DNA of 42,602 nucleotides from Bifidobacteriaceae bacterium (GTDB taxonomy: Bacteria; Actinomycetota; Actinomycetes; Actinomycetales; WQXJ01): NCBI GenBank assembly GCA_031278655.1, contig JAITJZ010000125.1, positions 1-42,602 of the forward strand, in the 5' to 3' direction. The notes under the pieces were generated by a model that worked only from the letters and a program-made list of their open reading frames with translations, ran no database searches and had not been told where the DNA came from. Below are positions 8,003 through 16,654 of this stretch, piece after piece; the first letter of the stretch is position 1, and each line of letters opens with the position of its first letter. Made by a program: the position numbers and the translations under genes.

Positions 8003-8075
8003 GCCACCTTAGCTCAGTTGGTAGAGCTCCCGCCTTGTAAGCGGACGGTCGCCGGTTCGAGTCCGGCAGGTGGCT
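8003..8075 (+). tRNA. tRNA-Thr (anticodon TGT)
   Basis: Acceptor arms GCCACCT (8003-8009) and AGGTGGC (8068-8074), D arm GCTC..GAGC, anticodon loop CTTGTAA (8034-8040) giving TGT, and T arm GCCGG-TTCGAGT-CCGGC. Discriminator T at 8075, followed by an encoded CCA (8076-8078). The first anticodon-stem pair is a C-A mismatch (8029/8045) where a U-A pair is usual. It reads codon ACA. Confidence 0.93.
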
Positions 8076-8096
8076 CCACCCGGCGTCACCACGCTC

Positions 8097-9731
8097 CTAA
8101 CTGGTCAGCTCGCGGTAGCGTTCGACCAACTCCACGAACTCGGCCCGCAGGCCGTAGGGGTCCTCGCCCAGCGCGGCCTCGGCCAGCGACTTGACCTGAT
8201 CCAGCGAGGCCGCACCGCGATGCTGGGAGTCGCGCAGGATCAACCCGAACTCGGCCACGGCCACGGCGAAGCGCCAGTCGTCATCGGCGCTGACCTTGTC
8301 CCCGCCCTGTGGGACCGCGAAATCGTCCTGCTTCGACTCGTCGCCGTCCGCCGCCTTGTAGCGGGTCGAGACGGTCATCCAACTGTCCGGCTCGACCGCT
8401 GCGGAACTGGCCCCGTCCGCTGGGGCGGCGGTGACGGCATCGGCGGCTTCGGCGGTCTCCGCCCGGCCGGGCACCAACTCGTAGAGGGCTGTGACCGTGG
8501 CGCCGGCCCCGACGTCACCGGCGTCGACGGCGTCATCGGCGAAGTCCTCGTTGGCCAGGACCCGGTTCTCGTAACCGATCAGGCGGTAGCGGGCCACCGT
8601 CTGCGGGTTGAACGTCACCTGGAGCTTCAGGTCCTTGGCGACGGTGAACATGGTCGAATCGAACTGGTCGACCAGCGCCCGGCGGGCCTCGTTCATTGAG
8701 TCGATGTAGAAGTAGTTGCCGTTGCCGTTGTCGGCGATCGTCTCCATCATGGCGTCATGGGCGTACATGCCGAAGCCGAACACAGAGATGAAGACCCCCT
8801 CCGAGCGGGCCTGCGTGATCTGGGCTTTCAGCGCTTCGACGCTGGACGGGCCAACGTTGAAGTCGCCATCGGTAGCCAGGACGACGCGGTTGTTGCCGCC
8901 CTCGATGAAGTTCTTGGCGGCCAAGGCGTAAGCCTGCTTGAGCGCGTCGGCGCCGGCCGTGGCGCCGGCGGAGGTCAGCGACTCGAGGGCGCGATTGATC
9001 TCGCCGTGCTCGGTCCCAGTCGCCCCGTCGAGCAAGATGGACGAGCTCCCCGCATAGGTGATGAGCGAGATTCGGTCCCGATGGTCGAACTTCTCAGCCA
9101 GCAGTTTGAAAGACTCGACCAGCAGGGGCAGCTTGTTCTCGGCCGACATCGAGCCGGAGGTGTCGATCAGCAGCACAACGTTGTTGCCTTCGCTGGTCGG
9201 CCGGGCCTCCTTGGCTTTGACGCCGATGCGCGCGATCTGATGGCTCGGGTCCCACGGCGCCGCGCCCAGTTTCACGTCCACGTTGAACGGCCGGGCGGAA
9301 TTCGCGGCCGGCGCGGCGTAGTCGTAGTCGAAGTAGTTGATCATCTCCTCGATGCGGAATTGGGCGCCCATGCCCTCATACCACTCCGCGGCGCCCAGCA
9401 TGTAGCGCAGCATTGTGTAGGAGGCGGTGTCCACGTCCGAGGAGAAGGTCGACACCGGCTGCGCCGCCACGTCCACCCAATCGTTTTCGACCATGACCGG
9501 GTCGGCGACGGGCTCGCCCGGGAGATCGTCGCGCCCGAGCGTGCCGGTGTCCGCCTCGCCGGCCGGGCCCTGGTAGGCCGGGCCGGCCCCGGTGACGTAC
9601 CCGTCCGCGGCGTCGCCAGGCTCTCCCGACGCGCAGCCGCCCAGCAGTCCCGCCGCCATTCCAGCCGCCATTCCCGCCGCCAGCCCCGCCCTCAACAGCG
9701 CTGGTCTGGCCGTCCGTGTGTTCTTTCTCAT
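8097..9731 (-). CDS. vWA-domain lipoprotein, YfbK-like
   Basis: A 544-residue exported lipoprotein. An Ala/Gly/Met-rich signal ends in the lipobox LLGGC (Cys33). Next come an N-terminal vWF_N-like region (VSTFSSDVDTASYTMLRYML, 93-112), a von Willebrand A domain whose MIDAS motif is DTSGSMS (190-196), and a C-terminal DUF3520-like part ending in EFVELVERYREL. This order matches YfbK-type proteins, whose role is not well defined. The linker before the C-terminal part is Ala-rich and carries one GACGGCATCGG motif (8433-8443). ATG 9731 is chosen because it begins a proper signal peptide; the frame extends 18 codons further upstream. Confidence 0.88.
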   Translation of the reverse strand: MRKNTRTARPALLRAGLAAGMAAGMAAGLLGGCASGEPGDAADGYVTGAGPAYQGPAGEADTGTLGRDDLPGEPVADPVMVENDWVDVAAQPVSTFSSDVDTASYTMLRYMLGAAEWYEGMGAQFRIEEMINYFDYDYAAPAANSARPFNVDVKLGAAPWDPSHQIARIGVKAKEARPTSEGNNVVLLIDTSGSMSAENKLPLLVESFKLLAEKFDHRDRISLITYAGSSSILLDGATGTEHGEINRALESLTSAGATAGADALKQAYALAAKNFIEGGNNRVVLATDGDFNVGPSSVEALKAQITQARSEGVFISVFGFGMYAHDAMMETIADNGNGNYFYIDSMNEARRALVDQFDSTMFTVAKDLKLQVTFNPQTVARYRLIGYENRVLANEDFADDAVDAGDVGAGATVTALYELVPGRAETAEAADAVTAAPADGASSAAVEPDSWMTVSTRYKAADGDESKQDDFAVPQGGDKVSADDDWRFAVAVAEFGLILRDSQHRGAASLDQVKSLAEAALGEDPYGLRAEFVELVERYRELTS

Positions 9732-9969
9732 CGTTCCACCGCCTTGGCTAGTTTCCGGTTGCGCGCCCGCTCTTGGCGCGTTCATCTGAGTAAATTAACC
9801 GGCTCGGGACGCGAAAAGGGCTCGATCCCGTCACGTTTGAGCCCCGGTTGCGCCACATTTTGAGCACACGAATAGCACGTTTCGGTGACGGTTGTAGTTC
9901 GTTTGTACTAGGAGGTCTGCGGTTCGTTGGGGGTTCTGGGGGTGCCGTCCGGGTTGCCAGGCCGGGGTC

Positions 9970-10017
9970 GGCGGTCCGTCCGGCGGCCAGTCTGGCGGTC
10001 CGTCCGGCGGCCAGTCC
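9970..10017. repeat. 24-bp tandem repeat in a 410-bp intergenic stretch
   Basis: Two 24-bp copies beginning GGCGGTCCGTCCGGCGGCCA (9970-9993 and 9994-10017), differing at the last base, plus the start of a third. They lie in the stretch 9732-10142 between the divergent vWA and NYN genes. The rest of that stretch holds an AT-richer part (9785-9915) where both promoters may lie, a partial CCGATGCCG motif near 10031 and a GC-rich palindromic patch near 10097-10112. I see no convincing gene in it. Confidence 0.75.
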
Positions 10018-10142
10018 GGCGGGGGCGGGGCCAATGTCCGATGCCGCGCGCGGACTCCCAGCCGCGCCGAACTTGACCCCGGTGGCCACGGGAACGCGGC
10101 GCGTCGGCGCGCCGAGGGCCGGGAGTTTGCGACACTAGACCG

Positions 10143-10739
10143 GTGACCACGGTCTCGCGTCGCGCCCCGGCGGCGGACGAACCAGACGCGGCCGCCGCTC
10201 CACGGCTGCTGCGGGGTCGCCTGCTGCTGTTGGACGACCACGAGAATCTGTGCGGCGGGCCGGACGCCCCGGCGGCGGTGGCGCGGGCCGTCTGGGAGGC
10301 GCTGACCGACGCGCTCCGGGTCAACGACGAGGACAACGTGGTGGTGGGGCTGTCCGATTTCGGGGTCAAGAACTTCATGGACTCGCTGCCGGTCAACAGC
10401 TTCCAACTGGTCTCCGGCAAGGGCCAGGACGCGGCCGACCGCGCGCTCATCGAAGCGGTCGACCCGGACCATGTGGCTGATCGGTTCGACTCTGTGGCGA
10501 TAGCCTCAGGCGATCACATCTTCGCCGACCTCGCCCGGCGGCTGCGCCGCCGGGGACTGCTGGTCTGCAACGTCACCGCCGGCCCGGCCGGCGCCTCGCA
10601 CGCCTTGGCCAGGGCCTGCCATTGCCGGGCGCGCCTCAAACTCGACGTCCGCGACCGCGGCCGGCTGTCGCGGGCGGCCGCCTCGCGCGCTGGCGCCCAC
10701 GGCTATGAGGGTCGCTGGATCGTGCGCCACTTGGGCTAG
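10143..10739 (+). CDS. NYN/PIN-like putative RNase
   Basis: A 198-residue protein with acidic positions spaced as in NYN-type (PIN-fold) RNases: LLLLDDHENLC on the first strand, GKGQDAADRALIEA in the middle, and VAIASGDHIFADLARRLRRRG, which matches the family's SGDxDF..L...L...G region. The family cuts RNA using clustered Asp residues and a metal ion. Residues 1-24 are a variable Ala-rich tail. GTG 10143 is preceded by GACACT six nt upstream, a weak leaderless -10. A DUF4143 ATPase gene follows after about 150 bp. Confidence 0.65.
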   Translation: MTTVSRRAPAADEPDAAAAPRLLRGRLLLLDDHENLCGGPDAPAAVARAVWEALTDALRVNDEDNVVVGLSDFGVKNFMDSLPVNSFQLVSGKGQDAADRALIEAVDPDHVADRFDSVAIASGDHIFADLARRLRRRGLLVCNVTAGPAGASHALARACHCRARLKLDVRDRGRLSRAAASRAGAHGYEGRWIVRHLG

Positions 10740-10878
10740 AACGCCGCGGGCGACCGTCCGTTTGCCGGGAGCAAGGGGACGCGGCTGACCAGAACCGGCG
10801 GCCGGGCTGTTTACATGATGTTTACGTAACGGTCAAATATGGCCCTGCGGAATGGTCATGTCCGCCTCTGCGAAACAG

Positions 10879-10884
10879 TAAAGT
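10879..10884 (+). promoter_or_regulatory. Leaderless-type -10 element (TAAAGT)
   Basis: TAAAGT ends six nt before the GTG at 10891, with no Shine-Dalgarno. It follows an AT-rich patch (10810-10842) containing two TTTAC direct repeats (TTTACATGA and TTTACGTAA), possible regulator contacts. Confidence 0.45.
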
Positions 10885-10890
10885 ACTGCC

Positions 10891-12165
10891 GTGCGGAATT
10901 ATCTTCGCCGCGTGATCGACGACGAGTTGGACGAGTTTCAGCCCCGATTGGCGGCAACTCACATCTACGGCGCCAAAGGCGTCGGCAAGACGGCGACGGC
11001 CCGCCAGCGGGCCGCCAGCGCGCTCAGCCTCGACCAGGCGCGCGACCGGGAGCTGTTCGAAGCCGACCCGGAATTGATCGAAACGCAGCCGGCGCCGCTG
11101 CTGATAGACGAATGGCAGCGCCAGCCCGAGGTCTGGGACAGGATTCGGCAATCCGTCGACGCCGGCGTCCAGGACGGCCAATACATCATCGCCGGCAGCG
11201 CCTCGCCGCCGCGCGGCGCCCAAGTCCACTCCGGGGCGCGGCGCGTCGTCAGCTTCATGATGCGGCCGTTGTCCCTGGCCGAGCGTGGGCTGGCGGAGCC
11301 GACCGTGTCGCTGGGGGCGATGCTCGCCGGCGGGGCCAAGGCCACCGGGCGGACCAAACTGAAACTGGCCGACTACGTCGACGAGATCACAGCCTCCGGG
11401 TTCCCGGCGATCCGCCCGCAGCCGGAACGCATTCGCGGCCGCCTGCTCGACTCGTACATCTCCAACGTGGTCAAACGCGAATTCCCAGAACAGGGTTACC
11501 CGGTGCGCAAACCGGCCGCCCTGCTGCAATGGATGGCCGCCTATGCGGCCGCGACCGCGAACACGACCAGCTACAACCGCATCCTGGACGCCGCCATGCC
11601 GGCCGTCTCCGACAAGCCGTCGAAGCCGGCGGCGATCGCCTACCGCCAGGTGCTGAGCCGGCTGTGGCAACTGGACCCGGTCGAGGCCTGGTCGCCGTCC
11701 GAGGCCAGGATCGAGCGGCTGACCTGGGCGCCGAAGCACTATCTGGCCGACCCGGCGCTGGCCGCGCGCCTGCTCAAAGTCGACGCCGCCGCTTTGCTGC
11801 GCGGCAGCCAAGGGGCGCGCTCCCACCTGCGCACCGGCAATCTGCTGGGGGCGCTGTTCGAACACCTGGTGGCGCTCAGCGTCAAGACCTACGCGCAGGC
11901 CAACGACGCGGAGGTGAGGCACTTGCGCACGCATGGCGGCCAGCACGAGGTCGACCTGGTGGTCGAAGGCTCGGCCGCCGGGGTGGTGGCGCTGGACGTC
12001 AAGCTCACCGCCACGCCCACCGCCGATGACGTCAAACAGTTGCTGTGGCTGCGCGACCGCCTCGGCGACGACTTCGCCGACGGCGCCGTCATCACCACCG
12101 GCTCGCAGGCCTACCGGCGCAAAGACGGGATCGCGGTGGTGCCAGCCGCGCTGTTGGGGCCCTGA
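10891..12165 (+). CDS. AAA ATPase with DUF4143 C-terminal domain
   Basis: A 424-residue protein. The N-terminal AAA_14 module has Walker A GAKGVGKT (27-34) and a Walker B-like PLLIDEWQ. Next are VDAGVQDGQYIIAGS (sensor region) and an alpha-helical middle. The C-terminal DUF4143 region has HEVDLVVE and VVALDVKL, which fits the PD-(D/E)xK nuclease-like fold of that domain. Such proteins are widespread in bacteria and their substrate is generally unknown. The start at GTG 10891 is supported by the leaderless -10. The NYN gene lies upstream on the same strand. Confidence 0.85.
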   Translation: MRNYLRRVIDDELDEFQPRLAATHIYGAKGVGKTATARQRAASALSLDQARDRELFEADPELIETQPAPLLIDEWQRQPEVWDRIRQSVDAGVQDGQYIIAGSASPPRGAQVHSGARRVVSFMMRPLSLAERGLAEPTVSLGAMLAGGAKATGRTKLKLADYVDEITASGFPAIRPQPERIRGRLLDSYISNVVKREFPEQGYPVRKPAALLQWMAAYAAATANTTSYNRILDAAMPAVSDKPSKPAAIAYRQVLSRLWQLDPVEAWSPSEARIERLTWAPKHYLADPALAARLLKVDAAALLRGSQGARSHLRTGNLLGALFEHLVALSVKTYAQANDAEVRHLRTHGGQHEVDLVVEGSAAGVVALDVKLTATPTADDVKQLLWLRDRLGDDFADGAVITTGSQAYRRKDGIAVVPAALLGP

Positions 12166-12278
12166 GCGCAACCGACGCCGGGGCTGAGAACCGGCCGCAC
12201 GGCATCGGCGGCGTGGTTTGGTCTTTCGGTTGACGACCCCGACCGCCCCGTCCGATGCCGCGCCCAGACCGAGGCGGG

Positions 12279-12295
12279 TTCTCACAGTCTGAGAA
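12279..12295. promoter_or_regulatory. Inverted repeat upstream of the M20 peptidase gene
   Basis: TTCTCA-CAGTC-TGAGAA is a perfect 6-bp dyad about 100 bp before the M20 start. The spacer 12166-12394 also has two GGCATCGG-type motifs (near 12198 and 12252). It could be an operator; there is no further evidence. Confidence 0.3.
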
Positions 12296-12394
12296 GTGGC
12301 CGCCGGAGCGCCTGGGGAGGCGTTGCGGGGGCTAGCTTGGGCCGAGTCGCGCCGGTCGAAGCGGCGCGGGAAGCCACAACTTCGGGGGAAGACA

Positions 12395-13732
12395 ATGCAA
12401 CAAGACACGGCGGCGGCGAACGCCAGCGGCGCCATGGCGCGAGAGGCGGCCGATTTCCTGGCCGCGCTGATCCAGATCGACACCACCAACACCGGCGACG
12501 AGGCCACCACCAAGGGTGAGCGCGGGGCAGCCGAATTCGTGGTCGGGAAACTCCAAGACATCGGCCTGTCGCCGCAACTGTTCGAATCGGCGCCGAGGCG
12601 CGCGAACGTGGTGGTGCGGGTCGAGGGCCAAGACTCGACCAAACCGCCGCTGGTGGTGCATCAACACCTGGACGTGGTCCCGGCCCTGGGCGATTGGACG
12701 CACCCGCCGTTCGCCGGCGCGGTGGTGGACGGCGTCATCTGGGGGCGCGGCGCCATCGACATGAAAGATCAGGTCGCCATGATCCTGGCGGTGGTGCGGG
12801 ACTTCCACCGGCGCGGGGCCAAACCGGCGCGGGACCTGATCCTGGCGTTCTTCGCGGACGAGGAGAACGGCGGCAACTACGGCTCGCAATGGATGGTGAC
12901 CAACCACGGCGACTTGTTCCAGGGCGCCAAGGAGGCCATCAGCGAGGCCGGCGGCTTCACGGCTTGGATCGTGGGCCACAAGGTCTACCTGATCGAGACC
13001 GCCGAGAAGGCGATCGCCTGGATGCGTCTGACCGCCAAGGGCAGCGGCGGGCACGGTTCCTTCGAGAACGACGACAACGCCGTCGCCAAACTGGTGACCG
13101 CGCTCAGCCGGCTCGACCGCCATCACTTCCCGGCGCGCATGACCAAGACGATGCGCGATTTCCTGACCGAATTGGGCAAGGTCACCGGCAGCCCGATCGA
13201 CCTGTCCGATCCAGAGGCGGCCAAAGCCCTGCTCGAGCGCGGCGGCGGGTTCGGCCTGGCGGCGGCCGCGTCCATGGCCACCCATCTGAATCTGACCAGC
13301 CTCGAAGCCGGGGGCAAGGCCAATGTGGTGCCGCCAGCTGCCAGCGCCACCGTGGACATGCGCCCATTGCCGGACGAGCGCGACGCCGACTGGAAGATGG
13401 TCGAGCGAATGGTCGGCAAGGACGTCTCGATTGAGCGGCTGAACGACCACATCGGCATGGAATCCCCGGACGACGGACCGATCTATGATGCGATGGTGGC
13501 CAGTTTGATGCAGTTCGACCCGGGCGTGCCGGTGGCGCCGTTCATGATGCCCGGGGGCACGGACAACAAGTCCCTGGCGCGCCTGGGGATAGCTGGCTAC
13601 GGTTTCACGCCGTTGAACCTGCCGGAGGGCTTTGACTTCATGCGGATGTTCCACGGTGTCGATGAGCGCGTGCCGGTGGCGTCCTTGGACTTCGGCACGC
13701 GGGCGTTGTCCGACTTCCTGACGAAGTACTGA
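12395..13732 (+). CDS. M20 family metallopeptidase
   Basis: A 445-residue metal-dependent hydrolase of the M20/ArgE/DapE group. Metal and catalytic positions are visible: HLDVVP (H91, D93), GAIDMKDQ (D122), ADEEN (E156/E157) and, in the lid domain, GSGGHGSF. The C-terminal FMMPGGTDNKSL contributes a further family-typical motif. Members cleave terminal amino acids or acyl groups from small peptides; the substrate cannot be told. ATG 12395 is chosen because GGGGGAA lies a few bases upstream; the open frame extends 33 codons upstream without family similarity. The aromatic amino acid permease follows after 19 bp, so peptide breakdown and amino acid transport may be coupled. Confidence 0.9.
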   Translation: MQQDTAAANASGAMAREAADFLAALIQIDTTNTGDEATTKGERGAAEFVVGKLQDIGLSPQLFESAPRRANVVVRVEGQDSTKPPLVVHQHLDVVPALGDWTHPPFAGAVVDGVIWGRGAIDMKDQVAMILAVVRDFHRRGAKPARDLILAFFADEENGGNYGSQWMVTNHGDLFQGAKEAISEAGGFTAWIVGHKVYLIETAEKAIAWMRLTAKGSGGHGSFENDDNAVAKLVTALSRLDRHHFPARMTKTMRDFLTELGKVTGSPIDLSDPEAAKALLERGGGFGLAAAASMATHLNLTSLEAGGKANVVPPAASATVDMRPLPDERDADWKMVERMVGKDVSIERLNDHIGMESPDDGPIYDAMVASLMQFDPGVPVAPFMMPGGTDNKSLARLGIAGYGFTPLNLPEGFDFMRMFHGVDERVPVASLDFGTRALSDFLTKY

Positions 13733-13751
13733 GCCGGTTGGGGGCGAGACC

Positions 13752-15104
13752 ATGACTGCGGGCGGGGCGGGAGGCGCTCCCGCCGCTGGCGCTCCGGCCG
13801 CTGGCGCTCCCGCCGCCAGAACCGCCAAACTGCCCGCCTCGCGTTTCATCGGGGCGGTGTTCCTGCTCACGGCCACGGAAATGGGCGCGGGGATGTTGGC
13901 CCTGCCGATCGTGGCTCACGGCATGGGCATGGCCTTGGCGGCGGTGGCGATGATCGGCCTGTGGGCCTTGATGACCTACACCGGCCTGATGATGCTGGAG
14001 GTCTGCCTGGCTTTCCCGCCGGGAACCGAGTTCGGCCAGATCGGCAAGACGTTGTTCGGGCGGCGCGGGGGAGTGGCCGTCAACGCGGCCGCCCTGGCCA
14101 TGATGTACACGTTCTCGGCCAGCTTCATCTCCGGGGCGGGCTCGACCTACGGGCTCGACCTGACCAGCTATCTGGGTTGGAAGGTCCCGGCCGGAGTCAT
14201 CTCGGTCGCGTACACCGCCCTGATCGCGGTCGTTGTGCTCCTGGGCGGTCAAAAGGCGGCGGCGGCCAACCGGACCTTCTTCGCCATCAACCTGGTGTTG
14301 CTGGCCGCCTTGGTGGTGAGCGTGGCGCCGAGCGTCCACCTCGACAACCTCTACCGTTCTGGGGCGGAGCTGCCCTGGCTGTGGGGGGCGCTGCCGGTGT
14401 TCATGACCGCCTACGGCTTCCACACCACGGTGCCGACCATGATCAGTTACGCCGGGGCGGCCGAGCCCCGGTCGCTGCGGCGGGTGTTCCTGGTCGCCAA
14501 CTCGATCGCCCTGGTCACCTACCTGGTCTGGATCTTCGCGGCGCTGGGGGCGCTGCCGGCGCAGGGCGCCCACTCGTTCGCGGCGGTGGAGCGGTCGGGC
14601 CGGTCGGTGGGGGTTTTCCTGAAGCAGATCGAAGCCGTGGGACATGACCCGGCGACACCGCATCTGTTCAACGCCTTCTCCTCGACCATCCTGATCACGA
14701 CCTATCTGGCCACCGGCCTGGCCCTGATGGATGTGCTGCGGAGCGTCCTGCGTCCGGGCCCGGCGGCCGGAGGCCGCAATGGCGGGCCGCGCGGGGGCGG
14801 CTTCAAGAGCCGCGCCGGGCTGGCGGCCTTGTGCTTCGTCCCGCCGCTGGCGGTGGCCTTGGCCTTCCAGAGCGCCTTTGTCCAGCTGCTCGCCTTCGCC
14901 TCGATCTTCGTCGCCGCCTTGGGAATCTTCTTCCCGGTCGCGGCCCTGCGCCGGCTCCGTTCCGAGCCCGCCCGCCGGGCCGGCCTCAGCCCGCCCGGCT
15001 ACAGGGTGTTCATCTTCTGGGGCGCCTATGTGCTGGTGTTCGCCTGCGGCGCGCTGCTGGTGACCTTCCAGGTGCTCTCAATGCTGGGGGCGGTCAAGAG
15101 CTGA
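13752..15104 (+). CDS. Aromatic amino acid permease (Trp/Tyr permease family)
   Basis: A 450-residue transporter with about 11 membrane segments. The first segment holds the family signature GAGMLALPI, and AYGFHTTVPTMISYAG sits mid-protein as in HAAAP-type tryptophan/tyrosine permeases, which import aromatic amino acids with protons. The N-terminal tail has three copies of a 15-bp repeat (13773-13817) encoding GAPAA units. It lies 19 bp after the peptidase gene, probably in one transcript. The exact substrate is not resolvable from the sequence. Confidence 0.87.
   Translation: MTAGGAGGAPAAGAPAAGAPAARTAKLPASRFIGAVFLLTATEMGAGMLALPIVAHGMGMALAAVAMIGLWALMTYTGLMMLEVCLAFPPGTEFGQIGKTLFGRRGGVAVNAAALAMMYTFSASFISGAGSTYGLDLTSYLGWKVPAGVISVAYTALIAVVVLLGGQKAAAANRTFFAINLVLLAALVVSVAPSVHLDNLYRSGAELPWLWGALPVFMTAYGFHTTVPTMISYAGAAEPRSLRRVFLVANSIALVTYLVWIFAALGALPAQGAHSFAAVERSGRSVGVFLKQIEAVGHDPATPHLFNAFSSTILITTYLATGLALMDVLRSVLRPGPAAGGRNGGPRGGGFKSRAGLAALCFVPPLAVALAFQSAFVQLLAFASIFVAALGIFFPVAALRRLRSEPARRAGLSPPGYRVFIFWGAYVLVFACGALLVTFQVLSMLGAVKS
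13773..13817 (+). repeat. 15-bp in-frame tandem repeat
   Basis: Three copies of GGCGCTCCCGCCGCT with single changes, coding the Gly-Ala-Pro-Ala-Ala stretch in the cytoplasmic N-terminal tail of the permease. Confidence 0.8.
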
Positions 15105-15260
15105 GGGCCGCCGCCCGCGCCTGGACGCGGCGCAGGGGCGGGCTTTGTGTGGGTTTTGCGCCAGTATTATCCCCTGGGTTTGGCGTTTTAGCTGGCCCAG
15201 GGCTTAAATTAGGCCGAAATGACTCAAGCGGCCGCCGGCGGTGTGGCAGGATAGATGACG

Positions 15261-15348
15261 TGCTCAAAGGCTGAGCATGTGTTGCCCGGGTCAGACAAAG
15301 CCCCGGGCGGCGCCTTTCACCACGGATCGTCCGGCACGTACCTGCCGG
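15261..15348 (+). ncRNA. Structured 5' leader of msiK (candidate msiK RNA motif)
   Basis: Three consecutive hairpins lie just before the gene: TGCTCA/TGAGCA (15261-15277), GCCCGGG/CCCGGGC (15284-15308) and CCGGCA/TGCCGG (15331-15348). The last abuts the Shine-Dalgarno AAGGGAAG (15351-15358). A cis-regulatory RNA called the msiK motif is known upstream of actinobacterial msiK genes, and this leader has the right place and character. I could not compare it with the motif's consensus, so identity is inferred. A TATTAT at 15165 is a possible upstream -10. Confidence 0.5.
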
Positions 15349-15366
15349 TGAAGGGAAGTATTTGTC

Positions 15367-16482
15367 ATGGCAACTGTGACCTTTGATGGGGCCACCAGGA
15401 TTTATCCCGGCACTGAGCGCCCAGCGGTCGAACACCTCGATCTCCACATTGAAGACGGCGAGTTCCTTGTTTTGGTCGGCCCGTCCGGCTGCGGCAAGTC
15501 GACGTCGCTGCGGATGCTGGCGGGACTTGAGGAAGTCAACGAGGGCCGCATTTTGATCGGTGACCGCGACGTCACCGATGTGCAGCCGAAGGACCGCGAC
15601 ATCGCGATGGTGTTCCAGAACTACGCTCTTTACCCGCACATGACGGTGGCGGACAACATGGGTTTCGCGCTGAAGATCGCCGGGATGCCCAAAGCCCAAA
15701 TCCGTGAGCGGGTCGAGGAGGCCGCCAAGATCCTCGACTTGCAGGAGTACCTGGCCCGCAAGCCGAAGGCCCTGTCCGGCGGCCAACGTCAGCGCGTGGC
15801 GATGGGCCGCGCCATCGTCCGCCAGCCGCGCGTCTTCTTGATGGACGAGCCGCTGTCGAACCTCGACGCCAAACTGCGCGTCTCCACCCGCACCCAGATC
15901 GCCTCGCTGCAGCGCCGCCTCGGCGTCACCACGGTCTACGTCACCCACGACCAAACCGAGGCCCTGACCATGGGCGACCGCATCGCGGTCCTCAAGGACG
16001 GCCTGCTCCAACAGGTCGGATCGCCGCTGGTGCTCTACGACAAGCCGGCCAACGCCTTCGTGGCCACGTTCATCGGCTCGCCGGCCATGAACATAGGCAC
16101 CTTCCCGGTCAAGGGCGACGCCGTCGCCATCGGCGAGGCGAGCGTCCCGCTCAGCCGTGAGGTCCTGGCCGCCATGACGCCGGAGGACGAGGGCAAGCTG
16201 ACGGTCGGCTTCAGGCCGGAGAACCTGGAACCGGCCACGGCCAGCACGCCCGGCGCCATCCCGGTCGAGATCGACATTGTCGAAGAACTCGGCTCGGACG
16301 CCTACGCCTACGGCAGCCTCAAGGGATCCGACCCGGAGACCTCCACCCTGCAGGGCGGATCGCTGATCGCGCGGGTCGACCCCAGGGCGGTGCCGCACAA
16401 GGGTGAGACGGTCTACTTCACGATCCGCGCCGGCGAGCAGCACAACTTCTCGGCCGCGACCGGAGAACGCCTGCCGGAGTGA
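15367..16482 (+). CDS. msiK: Multiple-sugar ABC transporter ATPase MsiK
   Basis: A 371-residue ABC ATPase of the MalK/UgpC/MsmK type: Walker A GPSGCGKST (about 38-46), signature LSGGQ, Walker B VFLMDEP, and a C-terminal regulatory OB-type domain (about 240-371). No sugar permease or binding-protein genes are adjacent. A free-standing gene of this type is typical of MsiK, which powers several sugar importers encoded elsewhere in actinobacteria. The start MATVTFDGATRIYPG matches the family. It has a good Shine-Dalgarno, a structured leader and a strong terminator, so it is a single-gene unit. Confidence 0.9.
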   Translation: MATVTFDGATRIYPGTERPAVEHLDLHIEDGEFLVLVGPSGCGKSTSLRMLAGLEEVNEGRILIGDRDVTDVQPKDRDIAMVFQNYALYPHMTVADNMGFALKIAGMPKAQIRERVEEAAKILDLQEYLARKPKALSGGQRQRVAMGRAIVRQPRVFLMDEPLSNLDAKLRVSTRTQIASLQRRLGVTTVYVTHDQTEALTMGDRIAVLKDGLLQQVGSPLVLYDKPANAFVATFIGSPAMNIGTFPVKGDAVAIGEASVPLSREVLAAMTPEDEGKLTVGFRPENLEPATASTPGAIPVEIDIVEELGSDAYAYGSLKGSDPETSTLQGGSLIARVDPRAVPHKGETVYFTIRAGEQHNFSAATGERLPE

Positions 16483-16517
16483 CCCGATTTGGCCCGGCGC
16501 TGAGCCGGTAGTATCTT

Positions 16518-16560
16518 GAACCGCCGCCCCGGGGGTGACCCCGGGCGGCGGTTCGCTTTT
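16518..16560 (+). terminator. Strong intrinsic terminator of msiK
   Basis: GAACCGCCGCCCCGGGG pairs with CCCCGGGCGGCGGTTC with one bulge and a small loop (16518-16554), followed by GCTTTT. It is the clearest Rho-independent terminator in the window. Confidence 0.85.
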
Positions 16561-16654
16561 CGGTCCGCCCGATGCCGTCTGGTCGCCAGACGCTCGCCAG
16601 CGCCCGGTCGGCGCCGCCAACTATCCACAGCCAGATTCGGGGAGCGTAAGACAC

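Noticed and set aside
12395-15104. M20 peptidase and permease as a D-amino-acid or antibiotic resistance module
   Set aside because: Nothing in the sequence supports more than general peptide hydrolysis and aromatic amino acid transport.
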